Assembly (NCBI GenBank): GCA_910575055.1
Contig: CAJTDC010000004.1
Coordinates: 62,001-126,000 of the forward strand
Length of the DNA: 64,000 bases
DNA from: Clostridia bacterium
GTDB taxonomy: Bacteria; Bacillota; Clostridia; Lachnospirales; Anaerotignaceae
Reading direction: 5' to 3'
The translations under genes and the position numbers were made by a program. Each line of letters starts with the position of its first letter. Positions within the stretch are counted from its first letter, which is position 1. This document shows, piece by piece, positions 25,595 through 34,833 of this stretch. Below the pieces are notes generated by a model that saw only the letters and a program-made list of their open reading frames with translations, was not told the origin of the DNA and did not search any database.

Positions 25595-28500
25595 TTATTT
25601 TACTTCTGCTGCTTTTTTCTGATAAGTTTCCAATCTTGCTTTTGCATCTTCTTCACATTTCTGGAACAATTCTTCTGCGATTTCTGGGAATGTTCTCTGT
25701 AATGCACTATAACGTACTTCACTCAACAAGAAATCTCTGAAGCTTGCTGTTGGCTCTTTAGAGTCTAATATGAATGGATTTTTGCCTTCTGCTTTCAATT
25801 CTGGATTGAAACGATACATATGCCAGTAACCTGCTTCTACAGCACGTTTGATTTCGTTTTGTGCTCCAGACATACCACCTTTTAATCCGTGATTGATACA
25901 TGGAGCATATGCAATAATCAATGATGGGCCGTGATATTTTTCAGCTTCTACCAATGCTTTTACAAGTTGGTTTTTATCTGCTCCCATTGCAACCTGTGCA
26001 ACATATACATAGCCATAGCTCATTGCCATCATACCAAGGTCTTTTTTCTTTACTCTCTTACCAGATGCAGCAAACTGTGCTACTGCTCCAGTTGGTGTTG
26101 CTTTAGAAGACTGTCCACCTGTATTGGAATAAACTTCTGTATCAAATACTAATACGTTTACATCTTCTCCAGATGCTAATACGTGGTCAAGTCCGCCGTA
26201 ACCAATGTCATAAGCCCAACCGTCACCACCAAATATCCATTGTGATTTTTTAACAAGTTGGTCTTTATTTTCTAATACATAAGAAACAATATTTTTTGCT
26301 TCTGCATCGCTACCTGAATAGTTTGTCAATGCTTCTATTACTGCGTCAGATGCTGCTCTGGAGTTTTCTCCATCTTCCATTGTTTCTATCCATTTATCAA
26401 CAACACCTGCAACAGATGCGTCAATTGCTTTTAATGCTTCCAATTTATCTTTTAAGCCATTTCTCATCTGTTTTACAGCGGAAAACATACCAAGTCCAAA
26501 TTCTGCATTATCTTCAAACAATGAGTTTGCCCACGCTGGACCTCTACCTTCACTGTTTACTGTATATGGCATAGATGGTGCAGAACCGCCCCATATAGAA
26601 GAACAGCCTGTTGCATTTGCAATATACATTCTATCACCAAATAATTGTGTTACTAATTTTGCATATGGTGTTTCACCACAACCTGCACAAGCTCCTGAGA
26701 ACTCAAGCAATGGTTGCTCGAACTGGCTACCTTTTACAGTACCTTTGTTTGCAAGATTTGCTTTAGGTGCAACTTTATCTACTGCATAATCCCAGTTTGC
26801 AATTTCTGCTTCTTGTGTTGCAAGTGATTTCATAATCAATGCTTTTCCTGGTGCTGGACATACTTCTGCACAGCTTCCACAGCCCAAGCAGTCAAGTACA
26901 GATACTTGCATTCTAAATTTCAAGCCATCTGCACCTTTTAATCCTTTTGGTGCTACTGCTGTAAATCCTTCTGGTGCTGCTTTTACTTCTTCTTCTGTCA
27001 ACAAGAATGGACGAATAGAAGCGTGAGGACATACATAAGAACATTGATTACATTGTATACATTTATCTGGTTGCCATTCTGGCACATCTACTGCAACACC
27101 ACGTTTTTCATATGCTGCTGTACCACATGGGAATGTACCATCTTCTCTACCATTGAATGCACTAACTGGCAATTTATCTCCTTCTTGTGCATTCATTGTA
27201 TCTACAATGTTTTTCACAAATTCTGTTTTTGGTCTTTCTGTTTTTACTTCTGTATCAACAGCATTTGCCCATTCTGCTGGAATATCAATTTTAACAGCTC
27301 CATCTACACCTTTATCTACAGCGGCATAGTTCATATTCAATATGGTATCGCCTTTTTTGCCATAGGATTTTGTAATGGCTGCTTTCATATATTCTACTGC
27401 TTTATCAATAGGAATGATATTTGCTAATTTAAAGAAAGCTGCTTGCAATACTGTGTTAATTCTATTTCCTAAACCGATTTCTTTTGCAATATCTGTACCA
27501 TTGATAGTATAGAAATTGATTTTCTTTTCTGCTAATTGTTTTTTAATGCTTGCTGGCAACTGTTTGTCCAATTCTTCAGGTGTCCAAATTGTATTTAACA
27601 AGAATGTACCACCTGGCAACAAATCAGAAACCATATCATATAAATGCACATATTCTTGTTTATGGCAAGCAACAAAGTTTGCTGTTTTTACAAGATATGT
27701 GGAACGAATTGGTTTTTTACCAAAACGTAAATGGGATTGTGTAATACCACCAGATTTTTTGGAGTCATAGCTAAAGTAAGCCTGTGCATACATATCTGTG
27801 TGGTCGCCAATGATTTTAATAGAGTTTTTATTCGCACCTACTGTACCATCTGCTCCCAATCCCCAGAATTTACAACTAATTGTACCATCATTTCCAGTTA
27901 CGTCAACTTCTTCTCCTACTGCAAGAGAATGGTTTGTTACGTCATCTACAATACCCATTGTGAAATGATTTTGTGGTTTATCTAATTTCAAGTTTTCATA
28001 CACTGCTATAAATTGAGCAGGTGTAACGTCTTTAGAACCTAAGCCATAACGTCCAGCTACAATGACAGGATTATTTCCTGCTTCATACACTGCTGTACAT
28101 ACATCTTGATACAATGGCTCGCCTAATGCGCCTGGTTCTTTTGTTCTATCCAATACAGCAATTTTGTTTGCTGTTTTTGGAATAGTAGCCAATAATTTTT
28201 CTGCTACAAATGGTCTAAACAAATGTACTTTTACAAGACCAACTTTTTCGCCTTTTGCTGTTAAATAATCAATTGTTTCTTCTATGGCTTCACAAGCAGA
28301 ACCCATTGCAATAATAACACGTTCTGCATCAGCAGCACCATAGTAGTTAAACAAATCATAATTTCTACCTGTAATTCTGCTAATTTCTTTCATATACTGT
28401 TCTACTACTGCTGGCAAAGCATCATAAAATTTGTTTGCGGCTTCTCTTGTCTGGAAGTAAATGTCAGGATTTTGTGCTGTACCTCTTGTTACAGGGTGTT

Positions 28501-29131
28501 CTGGATTTAAAGCATTTCTCTTAAATGTATTTACTGCATCCCAGTCAAGCACTTTTGCTAATTCATCATAGTCAATACATTCTATTTTTTGAATTTCGTG
28601 ACTTGTTCTGAAACCATCAAAGAAATGTAAAAATGGTACTCTACCTTTGATTGCAGAAAGATGTGCCACAGATGCCAAATCCATTACTTCTTGTACACTA
28701 TTTGAAACAAGCATAGCAAAACCTGTTTGACGGCAAGCCATAACGTCGGAATGGTCACCAAAAATAGACAACGCCTGTGCTGTTAATGCACGAGCACTTA
28801 CGTGAAATACACCTGGTAACAATTCACCAGCAATTTTATACATATTAGGTATCATCAACAACAAACCTTGTGATGCTGTATATGTTGTTGTCAATGCTCC
28901 AGCAGCAAGAGAACCGTGTACTGTTCCTGCTGCACCTGCTTCAGACTGCATTTCTACTACTTTTACTGTTTGACCAAAAAGATTTTTCTTTCCATTTGCA
29001 GCCCAGTCATCTGTTTTTTCAGCCATTGGGGAAGATGGAGTGATTGGGAAAATACCAGCTACTTCTGTAAACGCATAGGAAGCGTAAGCAGCAGCTTCAT
29101 TTCCGTCCATAGTTTTCATTACTTTAGACAT
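25595..29131 (-). CDS. nifJ: Pyruvate:ferredoxin (flavodoxin) oxidoreductase
   Basis: The single-chain enzyme oxidises pyruvate to acetyl-CoA and CO2 and reduces ferredoxin, the central catabolic step of anaerobes. The 1178-residue length is canonical. Domains I and II lie at the N-terminus (DGNEAAAYASYAFTEV, ITPSSPMAE). Two 4Fe-4S clusters are in the ferredoxin-like domain (CIQCNQCSYVCPH near 690 and CLGCGSCAEVCP near 750). A proximal cluster and thiamine-diphosphate site are in domain VI (ACAGCGETPYAKL, GCSSIWGGSAPS, GGDGWAYDIGYGGL). AGGAGG precedes the ATG at 29131. It is monocistronic, with a terminator just downstream, as usual for a highly expressed gene. Some annotators use the symbol por. 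Confidence 0.97.
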   Translation of the reverse strand: MSKVMKTMDGNEAAAYASYAFTEVAGIFPITPSSPMAEKTDDWAANGKKNLFGQTVKVVEMQSEAGAAGTVHGSLAAGALTTTYTASQGLLLMIPNMYKIAGELLPGVFHVSARALTAQALSIFGDHSDVMACRQTGFAMLVSNSVQEVMDLASVAHLSAIKGRVPFLHFFDGFRTSHEIQKIECIDYDELAKVLDWDAVNTFKRNALNPEHPVTRGTAQNPDIYFQTREAANKFYDALPAVVEQYMKEISRITGRNYDLFNYYGAADAERVIIAMGSACEAIEETIDYLTAKGEKVGLVKVHLFRPFVAEKLLATIPKTANKIAVLDRTKEPGALGEPLYQDVCTAVYEAGNNPVIVAGRYGLGSKDVTPAQFIAVYENLKLDKPQNHFTMGIVDDVTNHSLAVGEEVDVTGNDGTISCKFWGLGADGTVGANKNSIKIIGDHTDMYAQAYFSYDSKKSGGITQSHLRFGKKPIRSTYLVKTANFVACHKQEYVHLYDMVSDLLPGGTFLLNTIWTPEELDKQLPASIKKQLAEKKINFYTINGTDIAKEIGLGNRINTVLQAAFFKLANIIPIDKAVEYMKAAITKSYGKKGDTILNMNYAAVDKGVDGAVKIDIPAEWANAVDTEVKTERPKTEFVKNIVDTMNAQEGDKLPVSAFNGREDGTFPCGTAAYEKRGVAVDVPEWQPDKCIQCNQCSYVCPHASIRPFLLTEEEVKAAPEGFTAVAPKGLKGADGLKFRMQVSVLDCLGCGSCAEVCPAPGKALIMKSLATQEAEIANWDYAVDKVAPKANLANKGTVKGSQFEQPLLEFSGACAGCGETPYAKLVTQLFGDRMYIANATGCSSIWGGSAPSMPYTVNSEGRGPAWANSLFEDNAEFGLGMFSAVKQMRNGLKDKLEALKAIDASVAGVVDKWIETMEDGENSRAASDAVIEALTNYSGSDAEAKNIVSYVLENKDQLVKKSQWIFGGDGWAYDIGYGGLDHVLASGEDVNVLVFDTEVYSNTGGQSSKATPTGAVAQFAASGKRVKKKDLGMMAMSYGYVYVAQVAMGADKNQLVKALVEAEKYHGPSLIIAYAPCINHGLKGGMSGAQNEIKRAVEAGYWHMYRFNPELKAEGKNPFILDSKEPTASFRDFLLSEVRYSALQRTFPEIAEELFQKCEEDAKARLETYQKKAAEVK

Positions 29132-29487
29132 AAATTTTTTCCTCCTTAAATAAATAAATTACGTTAATAGCTTACTTTTATCCATACTTATCGTATAAAA
29201 GTAGTATAACCACAAATCAATTTTTGAATATTTTATTATTCAGAAATACAAAATTTTATCATTTTATATATGCTTTGTTACAGAATTAATATACAAAATT
29301 TTGATATTGTTATTATAGTTATACCGCTAATAACTGAATTATACATTTTTTTTTACAATATTTCAATGGAAAAGTTGTAAAAATATACTAAGTTTTTTAT
29401 TTTGTACAGTACAAATATCACAATATCGTTATTATCAAAAATATTTTACTTTTTTTGTGTATATTATACAGCATTTAAGTTATATTA
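29132..29487. other. AT-rich intergenic region upstream of the pyruvate oxidoreductase
   Basis: A weak minus-strand promoter may exist: TTGATT and TATACG with a 17-base spacer near 29190-29220. Next to it a dyad of ATACT and AGTAT lies at about 29188-29210. No gene, riboswitch or Rex-like operator could be supported. Confidence 0.4.
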
Positions 29488-30546
29488 TTAAGGCTGATTT
29501 TGTACTAATAAATACTGATAATTATCTTTGAGCATTTTTTTCATTTCTACAAAAGGTATTGCATACTCCTGTGTTACACCATATTCATTTTCCCAAAACA
29601 CAATGAGGCCTCTATCTTTATCAAAATAAAATTGTTCTTCTGTTTGTTCTGGCAGTTCTTTCAATGAAATACGTAGTTCTTTTGCTAATTTTTGTTTATA
29701 ATCTTTTTTACGGAATAAATCTCCTAATTTTATCATTTTTTGTGTTTGAAAATCAATATTGATGGTTTGTTGTACTTGTCTTTTTTGCTGTTGATTTTCT
29801 ATATCTGCCAAAAATACGATACTGAGCATTTCTTTGCTTCTATAAGGTGTCGTATAATCTGCTTTTAAATTTGATTTTACCGTTTCTTTTTGATTTTCTG
29901 TCATAAAATACTGTATTTTATCTGTAATATCACTAGATAGTTTATGGTTTAGACTTTTTTCATAATTACTATCATTCAATCCAATAATTACAGGTACTGC
30001 TACATCATAACAACGGTCTTCTCTTTTATAAATCATTTCATTTTTATACACAATAGGTCTTTGTACTGCTTCTGTCCTCAATGTAATTTGCTTTTGTTTT
30101 CCATCCCATATAATATTAGTATCAAAGTTTTCCTCCATAAAATCCGCTGTAACATAAGTACAGCCATTTCTAATTACTGGTGGGTCTTTTAATACTACAC
30201 TATAGCCATTTACAGCTGCTTTTTGTTTATCTGTTTCTATTCTAATATTTTTCCCTTGATATTGTATTACTGTAGCATTTGTTTGTTTTTCCCATGTAAT
30301 ATTTCCTTTTAATTCTTCCATTACCCATCTAAGAGGAATTAAAAGTTTTTGACTTTTTTCATCAATAATAGGTAAATTTTTTACAGTTTCGTCAAATATT
30401 TTTGTACTTCCATTTATAGTATATTCTTCTTTTCCAATGGCAAATTCCATTTCATCATTTGTATTCAAATACATTCCTACATAAACAGAAGAACATATCA
30501 TAACACCTGCGGCAACAGCAATCACCGTCAATTTTTTCAGTGTCAT
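29488..30546 (-). CDS. Membrane-anchored stalk-domain protein (copper amine oxidase N-like, DUF3298-like C-terminus)
   Basis: The 352-residue protein has an N-terminal hydrophobic segment (about 5-23), probably an uncleaved anchor or a signal peptide. It is followed by a copper-amine-oxidase-N-like stalk domain (about 45-135: LLIPLRWVMEELKGNITWE, CTYVTADFMEENF). The C-terminal half (about 150-350) resembles DUF3298/PdaC-like modules (LNHKLSSDITDKIQYF, LGDLFRKKDYKQKL, FYFDKDRGLIVFWE), which occur in surface proteins binding cell-wall material. The longer frame begins 15 codons earlier; AAGGCGG and the N-terminal charge pattern favour ATG 30546. It follows aspS by 55 bases on the same strand and may be cotranscribed. 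The exact function is unknown. Confidence 0.75.
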   Translation of the reverse strand: MTLKKLTVIAVAAGVMICSSVYVGMYLNTNDEMEFAIGKEEYTINGSTKIFDETVKNLPIIDEKSQKLLIPLRWVMEELKGNITWEKQTNATVIQYQGKNIRIETDKQKAAVNGYSVVLKDPPVIRNGCTYVTADFMEENFDTNIIWDGKQKQITLRTEAVQRPIVYKNEMIYKREDRCYDVAVPVIIGLNDSNYEKSLNHKLSSDITDKIQYFMTENQKETVKSNLKADYTTPYRSKEMLSIVFLADIENQQQKRQVQQTINIDFQTQKMIKLGDLFRKKDYKQKLAKELRISLKELPEQTEEQFYFDKDRGLIVFWENEYGVTQEYAIPFVEMKKMLKDNYQYLLVQNQP

Positions 30547-30601
30547 TGTATTTCCGCCTTTCCTTTTACTGTCTATATTGAAAAAAGACAATAAGAGTTA
30601 T

Positions 30602-32395
30602 TTATTCTTTTTCTTTTACAATAGCAATTCCTAATTCTTCTAACTGTTTTTGTTCCACAACATTCGGTGCATCTGTCATAGGACAAGAAGCATCTTTTAC
30701 TTTTGGAAATGCTATGACATCTCTTATACTTGTTGCACCAGACATTAACATAATTATTCTATCTAATCCAAATGCAAGACCACCGTGAGGAGGGACTCCA
30801 TATTGAAAAGCATCTAACAAAAATCCAAATCTTTCTTGTGCATCTTCTGGTTCAAATCCTAGCAGTTCAAACATTTTTTGTTGTATTTCTCTACGATGTA
30901 TTCTAATACTTCCTCCACCTAATTCATAGCCATTTAACACAATATCATATGCTTTTGCTCTTACTGCACCAGGCTCTTTTTCCAGCAATTCTAAATCTTG
31001 CTCCATAGGTGCCGTAAATGGGTGGTGTACTGCAACATATCTATTTTCTTCTTCGTCCCATTCTAACATAGGAAATTCTGTTATCCACAAAAATGCAAAA
31101 TCATCTGCTTTTGTCAATTCTAATCTTTTAGAAAGTTCTAATCTTAACGCTCCCAATGCGTCAAATACTACTTTATTTTTATCTGCACAAATCAATATCA
31201 AATCTCCTGCTTTTGCCTCCATAGCATCTACAATTTCCTGCAATTTTTCAGTTGTAAAGAATTTTGCAATTTGAGATTTTAATGTGCCATCTGCATTTAC
31301 CACTATCCAAGCCAATCCCTTTGCCTGATATGTTTTTACAAATTCTACAAGGCTATCAATTTGTTTTCTTGGGAAATTTCCACAGCCTTTTGCATTGATT
31401 GCTCTTACACTTCCACCATTTTCTAAAGCATTTTTAAATACTACAAATTCTGTTCCTTTTACAATATCAGAAATATTTTTTAATTCCATTCCAAAGCGAA
31501 TATCTGGTTTATCAGAACCATATCTTTCCATTGCTTCTTTATATGTCATTCTCTGCAAAGGTAATTTTATATCTACATCAAGCAATTCTTTAAATACTTT
31601 TTGCATCATTCTTTCGTTAATATCCATAATATCATTTTCATCTACAAATGAAAGTTCCATATCTACCTGTGTAAATTCTGGCTGTCTATCTGCTCTCAAA
31701 TCCTCATCTCTAAAACATTTTGCAATTTGGTAATATTTATCCATACCAGATACCATCAATAATTGTTTATAAAGCTGTGGTGACTGTGGCAAACCATAAA
31801 AATTGCCAGGATGTACACGGCTTGGCACTAAATAATCTCTTGCTCCCTCTGGTGTACTTTTTCCTAATATAGGTGTTTCAATTTCTAGAAATCCCTCTTC
31901 ATCTAAAAAAGAATGTATTACTTGAACCACTTTATGACGTAACATAATATTTTTTAACTGACTTGGTCTTCTTAAATCAAGGTATCTATGTTTTAATCTC
32001 AAATCGTCTTTTACTGTTACACTATCCTCAATTTGAAAAGGCAAAACTTCACTTTCAGACAATATTCTAAATTCTTCTGCAATAATCTCAATTTTACCTG
32101 TTTTCATATTTTCATTGATATTTTGTTCTGTTCTTGCACTCACTTTTCCCTTTACTGCTAATACAAATTCACTACGTACTGTTTCCGCTTTTTCAAACAG
32201 TGCTTTTTCTGCTGTATTGCCATCTACTACAATCTGCACAATACCTGTTCTATCTCTCAATGCAATAAATAAAAGTTGTCCCAAATCTCGGCGTCTTTGC
32301 ACCCAACCCATTACTGTGACATTTTCGCCAATCATTTTCTCATTTACTTCTGCACACATATGGCTTCTTTTTAAGCCTGTCATATATTCTCCCAT
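30602..32395 (-). CDS. aspS: Aspartate--tRNA ligase
   Basis: Class II aspartyl-tRNA synthetase of bacterial type (597 residues). The N-terminal OB-fold anticodon-binding domain (VTVMGWVQRRRDLGQLLFIALRD) is followed by motif 1, motif 2 (FRDEDLRADRQPEFTQVDME), the bacterial GAD insertion (about 290-420) and motif 3 (GLAFGLDRIIMLM). Two ATGs are possible. The first, 32395, has AAGGAG 11 bases away, and the second, 32383, has GGGAG five bases away. The longer is listed and the start is uncertain. Whether the enzyme is discriminating or also charges tRNA-Asn cannot be judged. No T-box precedes it, unlike pheS and trpS. Confidence 0.95.
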   Translation of the reverse strand: MGEYMTGLKRSHMCAEVNEKMIGENVTVMGWVQRRRDLGQLLFIALRDRTGIVQIVVDGNTAEKALFEKAETVRSEFVLAVKGKVSARTEQNINENMKTGKIEIIAEEFRILSESEVLPFQIEDSVTVKDDLRLKHRYLDLRRPSQLKNIMLRHKVVQVIHSFLDEEGFLEIETPILGKSTPEGARDYLVPSRVHPGNFYGLPQSPQLYKQLLMVSGMDKYYQIAKCFRDEDLRADRQPEFTQVDMELSFVDENDIMDINERMMQKVFKELLDVDIKLPLQRMTYKEAMERYGSDKPDIRFGMELKNISDIVKGTEFVVFKNALENGGSVRAINAKGCGNFPRKQIDSLVEFVKTYQAKGLAWIVVNADGTLKSQIAKFFTTEKLQEIVDAMEAKAGDLILICADKNKVVFDALGALRLELSKRLELTKADDFAFLWITEFPMLEWDEEENRYVAVHHPFTAPMEQDLELLEKEPGAVRAKAYDIVLNGYELGGGSIRIHRREIQQKMFELLGFEPEDAQERFGFLLDAFQYGVPPHGGLAFGLDRIIMLMSGATSIRDVIAFPKVKDASCPMTDAPNVVEQKQLEELGIAIVKEKE

Positions 32396-32438
32396 AATAT
32401 TCTAATCTCCTTACACTATAATAATGAACTACATTTTA

Positions 32439-32467
32439 CTATAATCATTTTTACCAAAAATGTAAAT
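32439..32467 (-). promoter_or_regulatory. Promoter of aspS
   Basis: On the minus strand, TTTACA (32462-32467), a 17-base spacer and TATAGT (32439-32444), giving a leader of about 35 bases. Confidence 0.65.
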
Positions 32468-32609
32468 ATCAGAAATCAAAAAATATGCAAAAAACTTATA
32501 TTTATTTTATGCTATACTATATCTTCCCACTTTTATAAAAAAATTAAAAAAATTTTTATCAGAAAAATACACATTATATTCTCTTTATTTTAACAAATTA
32601 ATAGAATTT

Positions 32610-32638
32610 TTGACTTTACTATTAAAATACGCTATACT
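32610..32638 (+). promoter_or_regulatory. Promoter of the cytidylate-kinase-like gene
   Basis: TTGACT (32610-32615), a 17-base spacer and TATACT (32633-32638), about 50 bases before the ATG. Confidence 0.75.
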
Positions 32639-32689
32639 AATACAAAATAATCATTACAAATATTTCTTCAAAAGGGGGAACATTACTTT

Positions 32690-33310
32690 ATGGAAAAATC
32701 AATTATCACCATCAGCCGAGAATATGGCAGCGGTGGACGTTTAGTAGGGAAAACACTTTCAAAAATATTAGATATTCCTTTTTATGACAATGAACTGATT
32801 ACATTATCTGCTCAAAAAACTGGACTTTCACAACATTATTTTAAAGAAGCAGAGTCTGCTTCTGTGGGAAATATTCTTTTTTCTTTGTCCAATCTTTTGC
32901 CTAATAATTCCCCTCACGAAGTATACGGACTGCCTTTAACAGAAAAAATATTTCTGGCACAGTCACAAGTCATTCGTGATTTAGCCGAAAAAGGCTCTTG
33001 TGTTATTATAGGCAGATGTGCTGACTATATTTTAAAAGGAAATGAATGTTGTACCAATGTTTTTATACACGCTAATATCAAAGACAGAATACGTCGTGTA
33101 GTAGATACTTATGGCTTGTCAGAAAAACACATTGAACATACTATTGTTAAAACAGACAAACGTCGTGCCAATTATTACAGCTATTTCAGCAATCAAAAAT
33201 GGGGACAAGCTGACAATTATGATTTAGTACTCAATACTTCCAAAATTAGCATAGAAAACGCCGCTGAAGTTATCAAAACATATATATTATTAAAACAACT
33301 AAATAAATAG
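32690..33310 (+). CDS. Cytidylate kinase-like family protein
   Basis: The 206-residue protein has the cytidylate-kinase-like P-loop fold: ITISREYGSGGRLVGKTL at the N-terminus, with GSGGRLVGK as the nucleotide-binding loop, then IPFYDNELI, a central CVIIGRCADYIL, and RRANYYSYFSNQKWG. These are typical of the family abundant in clostridia whose substrate is not established. A true Cmk would have more complete CMP-binding motifs. AAAAGGGGGA precedes the ATG at 32690. It has its own promoter and terminator, so it is monocistronic. It precedes trkA but is separated by the terminator. Confidence 0.85.
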   Translation: MEKSIITISREYGSGGRLVGKTLSKILDIPFYDNELITLSAQKTGLSQHYFKEAESASVGNILFSLSNLLPNNSPHEVYGLPLTEKIFLAQSQVIRDLAEKGSCVIIGRCADYILKGNECCTNVFIHANIKDRIRRVVDTYGLSEKHIEHTIVKTDKRRANYYSYFSNQKWGQADNYDLVLNTSKISIENAAEVIKTYILLKQLNK

Positions 33311-33328
33311 CTATTATATCATTCTATC

Positions 33329-33357
33329 AAAAAAGCAGATGCAATTTCTGCTTTTTT
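33329..33357 (+). terminator. Terminator after the cytidylate-kinase-like gene
   Basis: The perfect 11-bp arms AAAAAAGCAGA (33329-33339) and TCTGCTTTTTT (33347-33357). Confidence 0.85.
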
Positions 33358-33403
33358 ATTTTTTTATCTATTTTCTTTTATTTGTAGTTATTTTTTTAGT
33401 TTG

Positions 33404-33412
33404 TGTTATAAT
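33404..33412 (+). promoter_or_regulatory. Extended -10 promoter of trkA
   Basis: TGTTATAAT (33404-33412) contains TG one base before a consensus TATAAT. The possible -35 (TTGTAG at 33382-33387) is 19 bases away. The start lies about 25 bases before the ATG. Confidence 0.6.
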
Positions 33413-33443
33413 AAACTTATTTGAGTAAGGTGGTGTATAATAA

Positions 33444-34802
33444 ATGAGAATTGTTGTAGTAGGAGAGGGAAAAGTTGGCAGTACCATTGTAAAGCAATTA
33501 TCTATGGAAGGACATGATGTTGTTATTATTGATAACGACCCCATTATACTAAAAAATGCAAGTAACACAATGGACGTTTTTTGTGTAGAAGGAAACGGAG
33601 CAAGCTATGCTGTACAACAAAGAGCAGAAGTAGGGCGTGCTGATTTACTCATTGCAGCAACTTCTGCTGATGAGGTAAATATGTTATGCTGTTTAATAGG
33701 CAAAAAACAAGGTGTAAAACACACCATTGCACGTGTCAGAAATCCAGAATATTTTTTTCAAATGGACGTTATAAAAGAAGAATTAGGGCTTAGTATGACT
33801 GTAAATCCAGAATTATTGGCAGCAGACGAAATTGCTCGTCTTTTAAAATTTCCTTCTGCTTTAAAAATAGAAACATTTGCAAAGGGTCGTGTAGAACTAA
33901 TTGAATACAAAATAGCAGAAAACAGTCCTCTTGCAGGTATGCCCCTTTTTGCACTTTACAAAGAATATCAAGTAAAAGTTTTAATTTGTGCAGTACAAAG
34001 AGGCAACGAAGTATACATTCCAGCAGGTGATTTTGTATTACAATCAGGCGATAAAATCAATTTGACTGCCTCCAGAGAAGAAATTGTTGGTTTTTTTAGA
34101 GCAATAGGTGTTTTTAGCAACAAAATCAAAAGAGTACTTTTAATAGGAGGAGGACGCATTGCTTACTATTTAGCAAATCATTTAATTTCTACTGCTCGTA
34201 TGAAAGTTAAAATTATCGAAAAAGATTTAAAAAGATGCGAATATCTTTGTGAGCACATACCAGAAGCTGTCATTATACACGGTGATGGTACAGACAGAGA
34301 GCTTTTGACAGAAGAAGGACTTGAAAAAACAGATGCGGTTGTAATGCTGACAGGTATGGACGAAGAAAATATTGTTGTTTCTATGCTGGCAAAGGCTTGC
34401 AAAGTATCAAAAGTAATTGCAAAAGTAAACAGAATTTCTTTTCCAGAAATATTAAATTCATTAGAAGTAGACAGTTTTATTTCACCAAAAAGCATTGCCG
34501 CTAACAGCATTGTACGCTATGTCAGAGCAATGCAGAATTCTATGGGCAGTAATGTAGAAACACTACATATGCTTATAAATGACCAAGTAGAAGCACTGGA
34601 ATTTCGTGTCAGAAAGGGCGGTGAATTTATAGGTATTCCCCTCAAGGATTTAAAAACAAAAAAAGGCATATTGATTGCAACGATTGTGAGACAGGGAAAA
34701 ATTATTATTCCGGGAGGAAATGACACTATCGAAGTAGGTGACGGTGTCATTGTTGTTACAACAAATCAACATTTATCTGATTTAAAAGATATATTAATTT
34801 AA
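33444..34802 (+). CDS. trkA: Trk potassium uptake regulatory subunit TrkA
   Basis: Peripheral NAD(H)-binding subunit that gates the TrkH potassium channel from the cytoplasmic face. The 452 residues contain two TrkA-N/TrkA-C pairs. The first Rossmann motif is VVVGEGKVGSTIVKQL at the N-terminus, and the second is LLIGGGRIAYYLANHL near 234. Each is followed by an RCK-C module (ELIEYKIAENSPLAG and ALEFRVRKGGEFIG). The double-RCK length is the full-size TrkA type, not the single-RCK KtrA/KtrC type. AAGGTGG precedes the ATG. trkH starts 31 bases downstream, so the two form an operon. Confidence 0.95.
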   Translation: MRIVVVGEGKVGSTIVKQLSMEGHDVVIIDNDPIILKNASNTMDVFCVEGNGASYAVQQRAEVGRADLLIAATSADEVNMLCCLIGKKQGVKHTIARVRNPEYFFQMDVIKEELGLSMTVNPELLAADEIARLLKFPSALKIETFAKGRVELIEYKIAENSPLAGMPLFALYKEYQVKVLICAVQRGNEVYIPAGDFVLQSGDKINLTASREEIVGFFRAIGVFSNKIKRVLLIGGGRIAYYLANHLISTARMKVKIIEKDLKRCEYLCEHIPEAVIIHGDGTDRELLTEEGLEKTDAVVMLTGMDEENIVVSMLAKACKVSKVIAKVNRISFPEILNSLEVDSFISPKSIAANSIVRYVRAMQNSMGSNVETLHMLINDQVEALEFRVRKGGEFIGIPLKDLKTKKGILIATIVRQGKIIIPGGNDTIEVGDGVIVVTTNQHLSDLKDILI

Positions 34803-34833
34803 ACAATATATTACAGCATACGAGGTAAATACT

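Noticed and set aside
27023-27427. Plus-strand frames inside nifJ
   Set aside because: Shadow frames of a strongly supported 1178-residue enzyme, with Cys/Phe-rich nonsense composition.
29188-29210. Rex-type redox operator upstream of nifJ
   Set aside because: The dyad of ATACT and AGTAT does not match the TTGTTAA-N4-TTAACAA consensus.
32396-32689. T-box or riboswitch upstream of aspS
   Set aside because: No T-box core (GGTGG.ACC) or other aptamer motif found; only two promoters seen.
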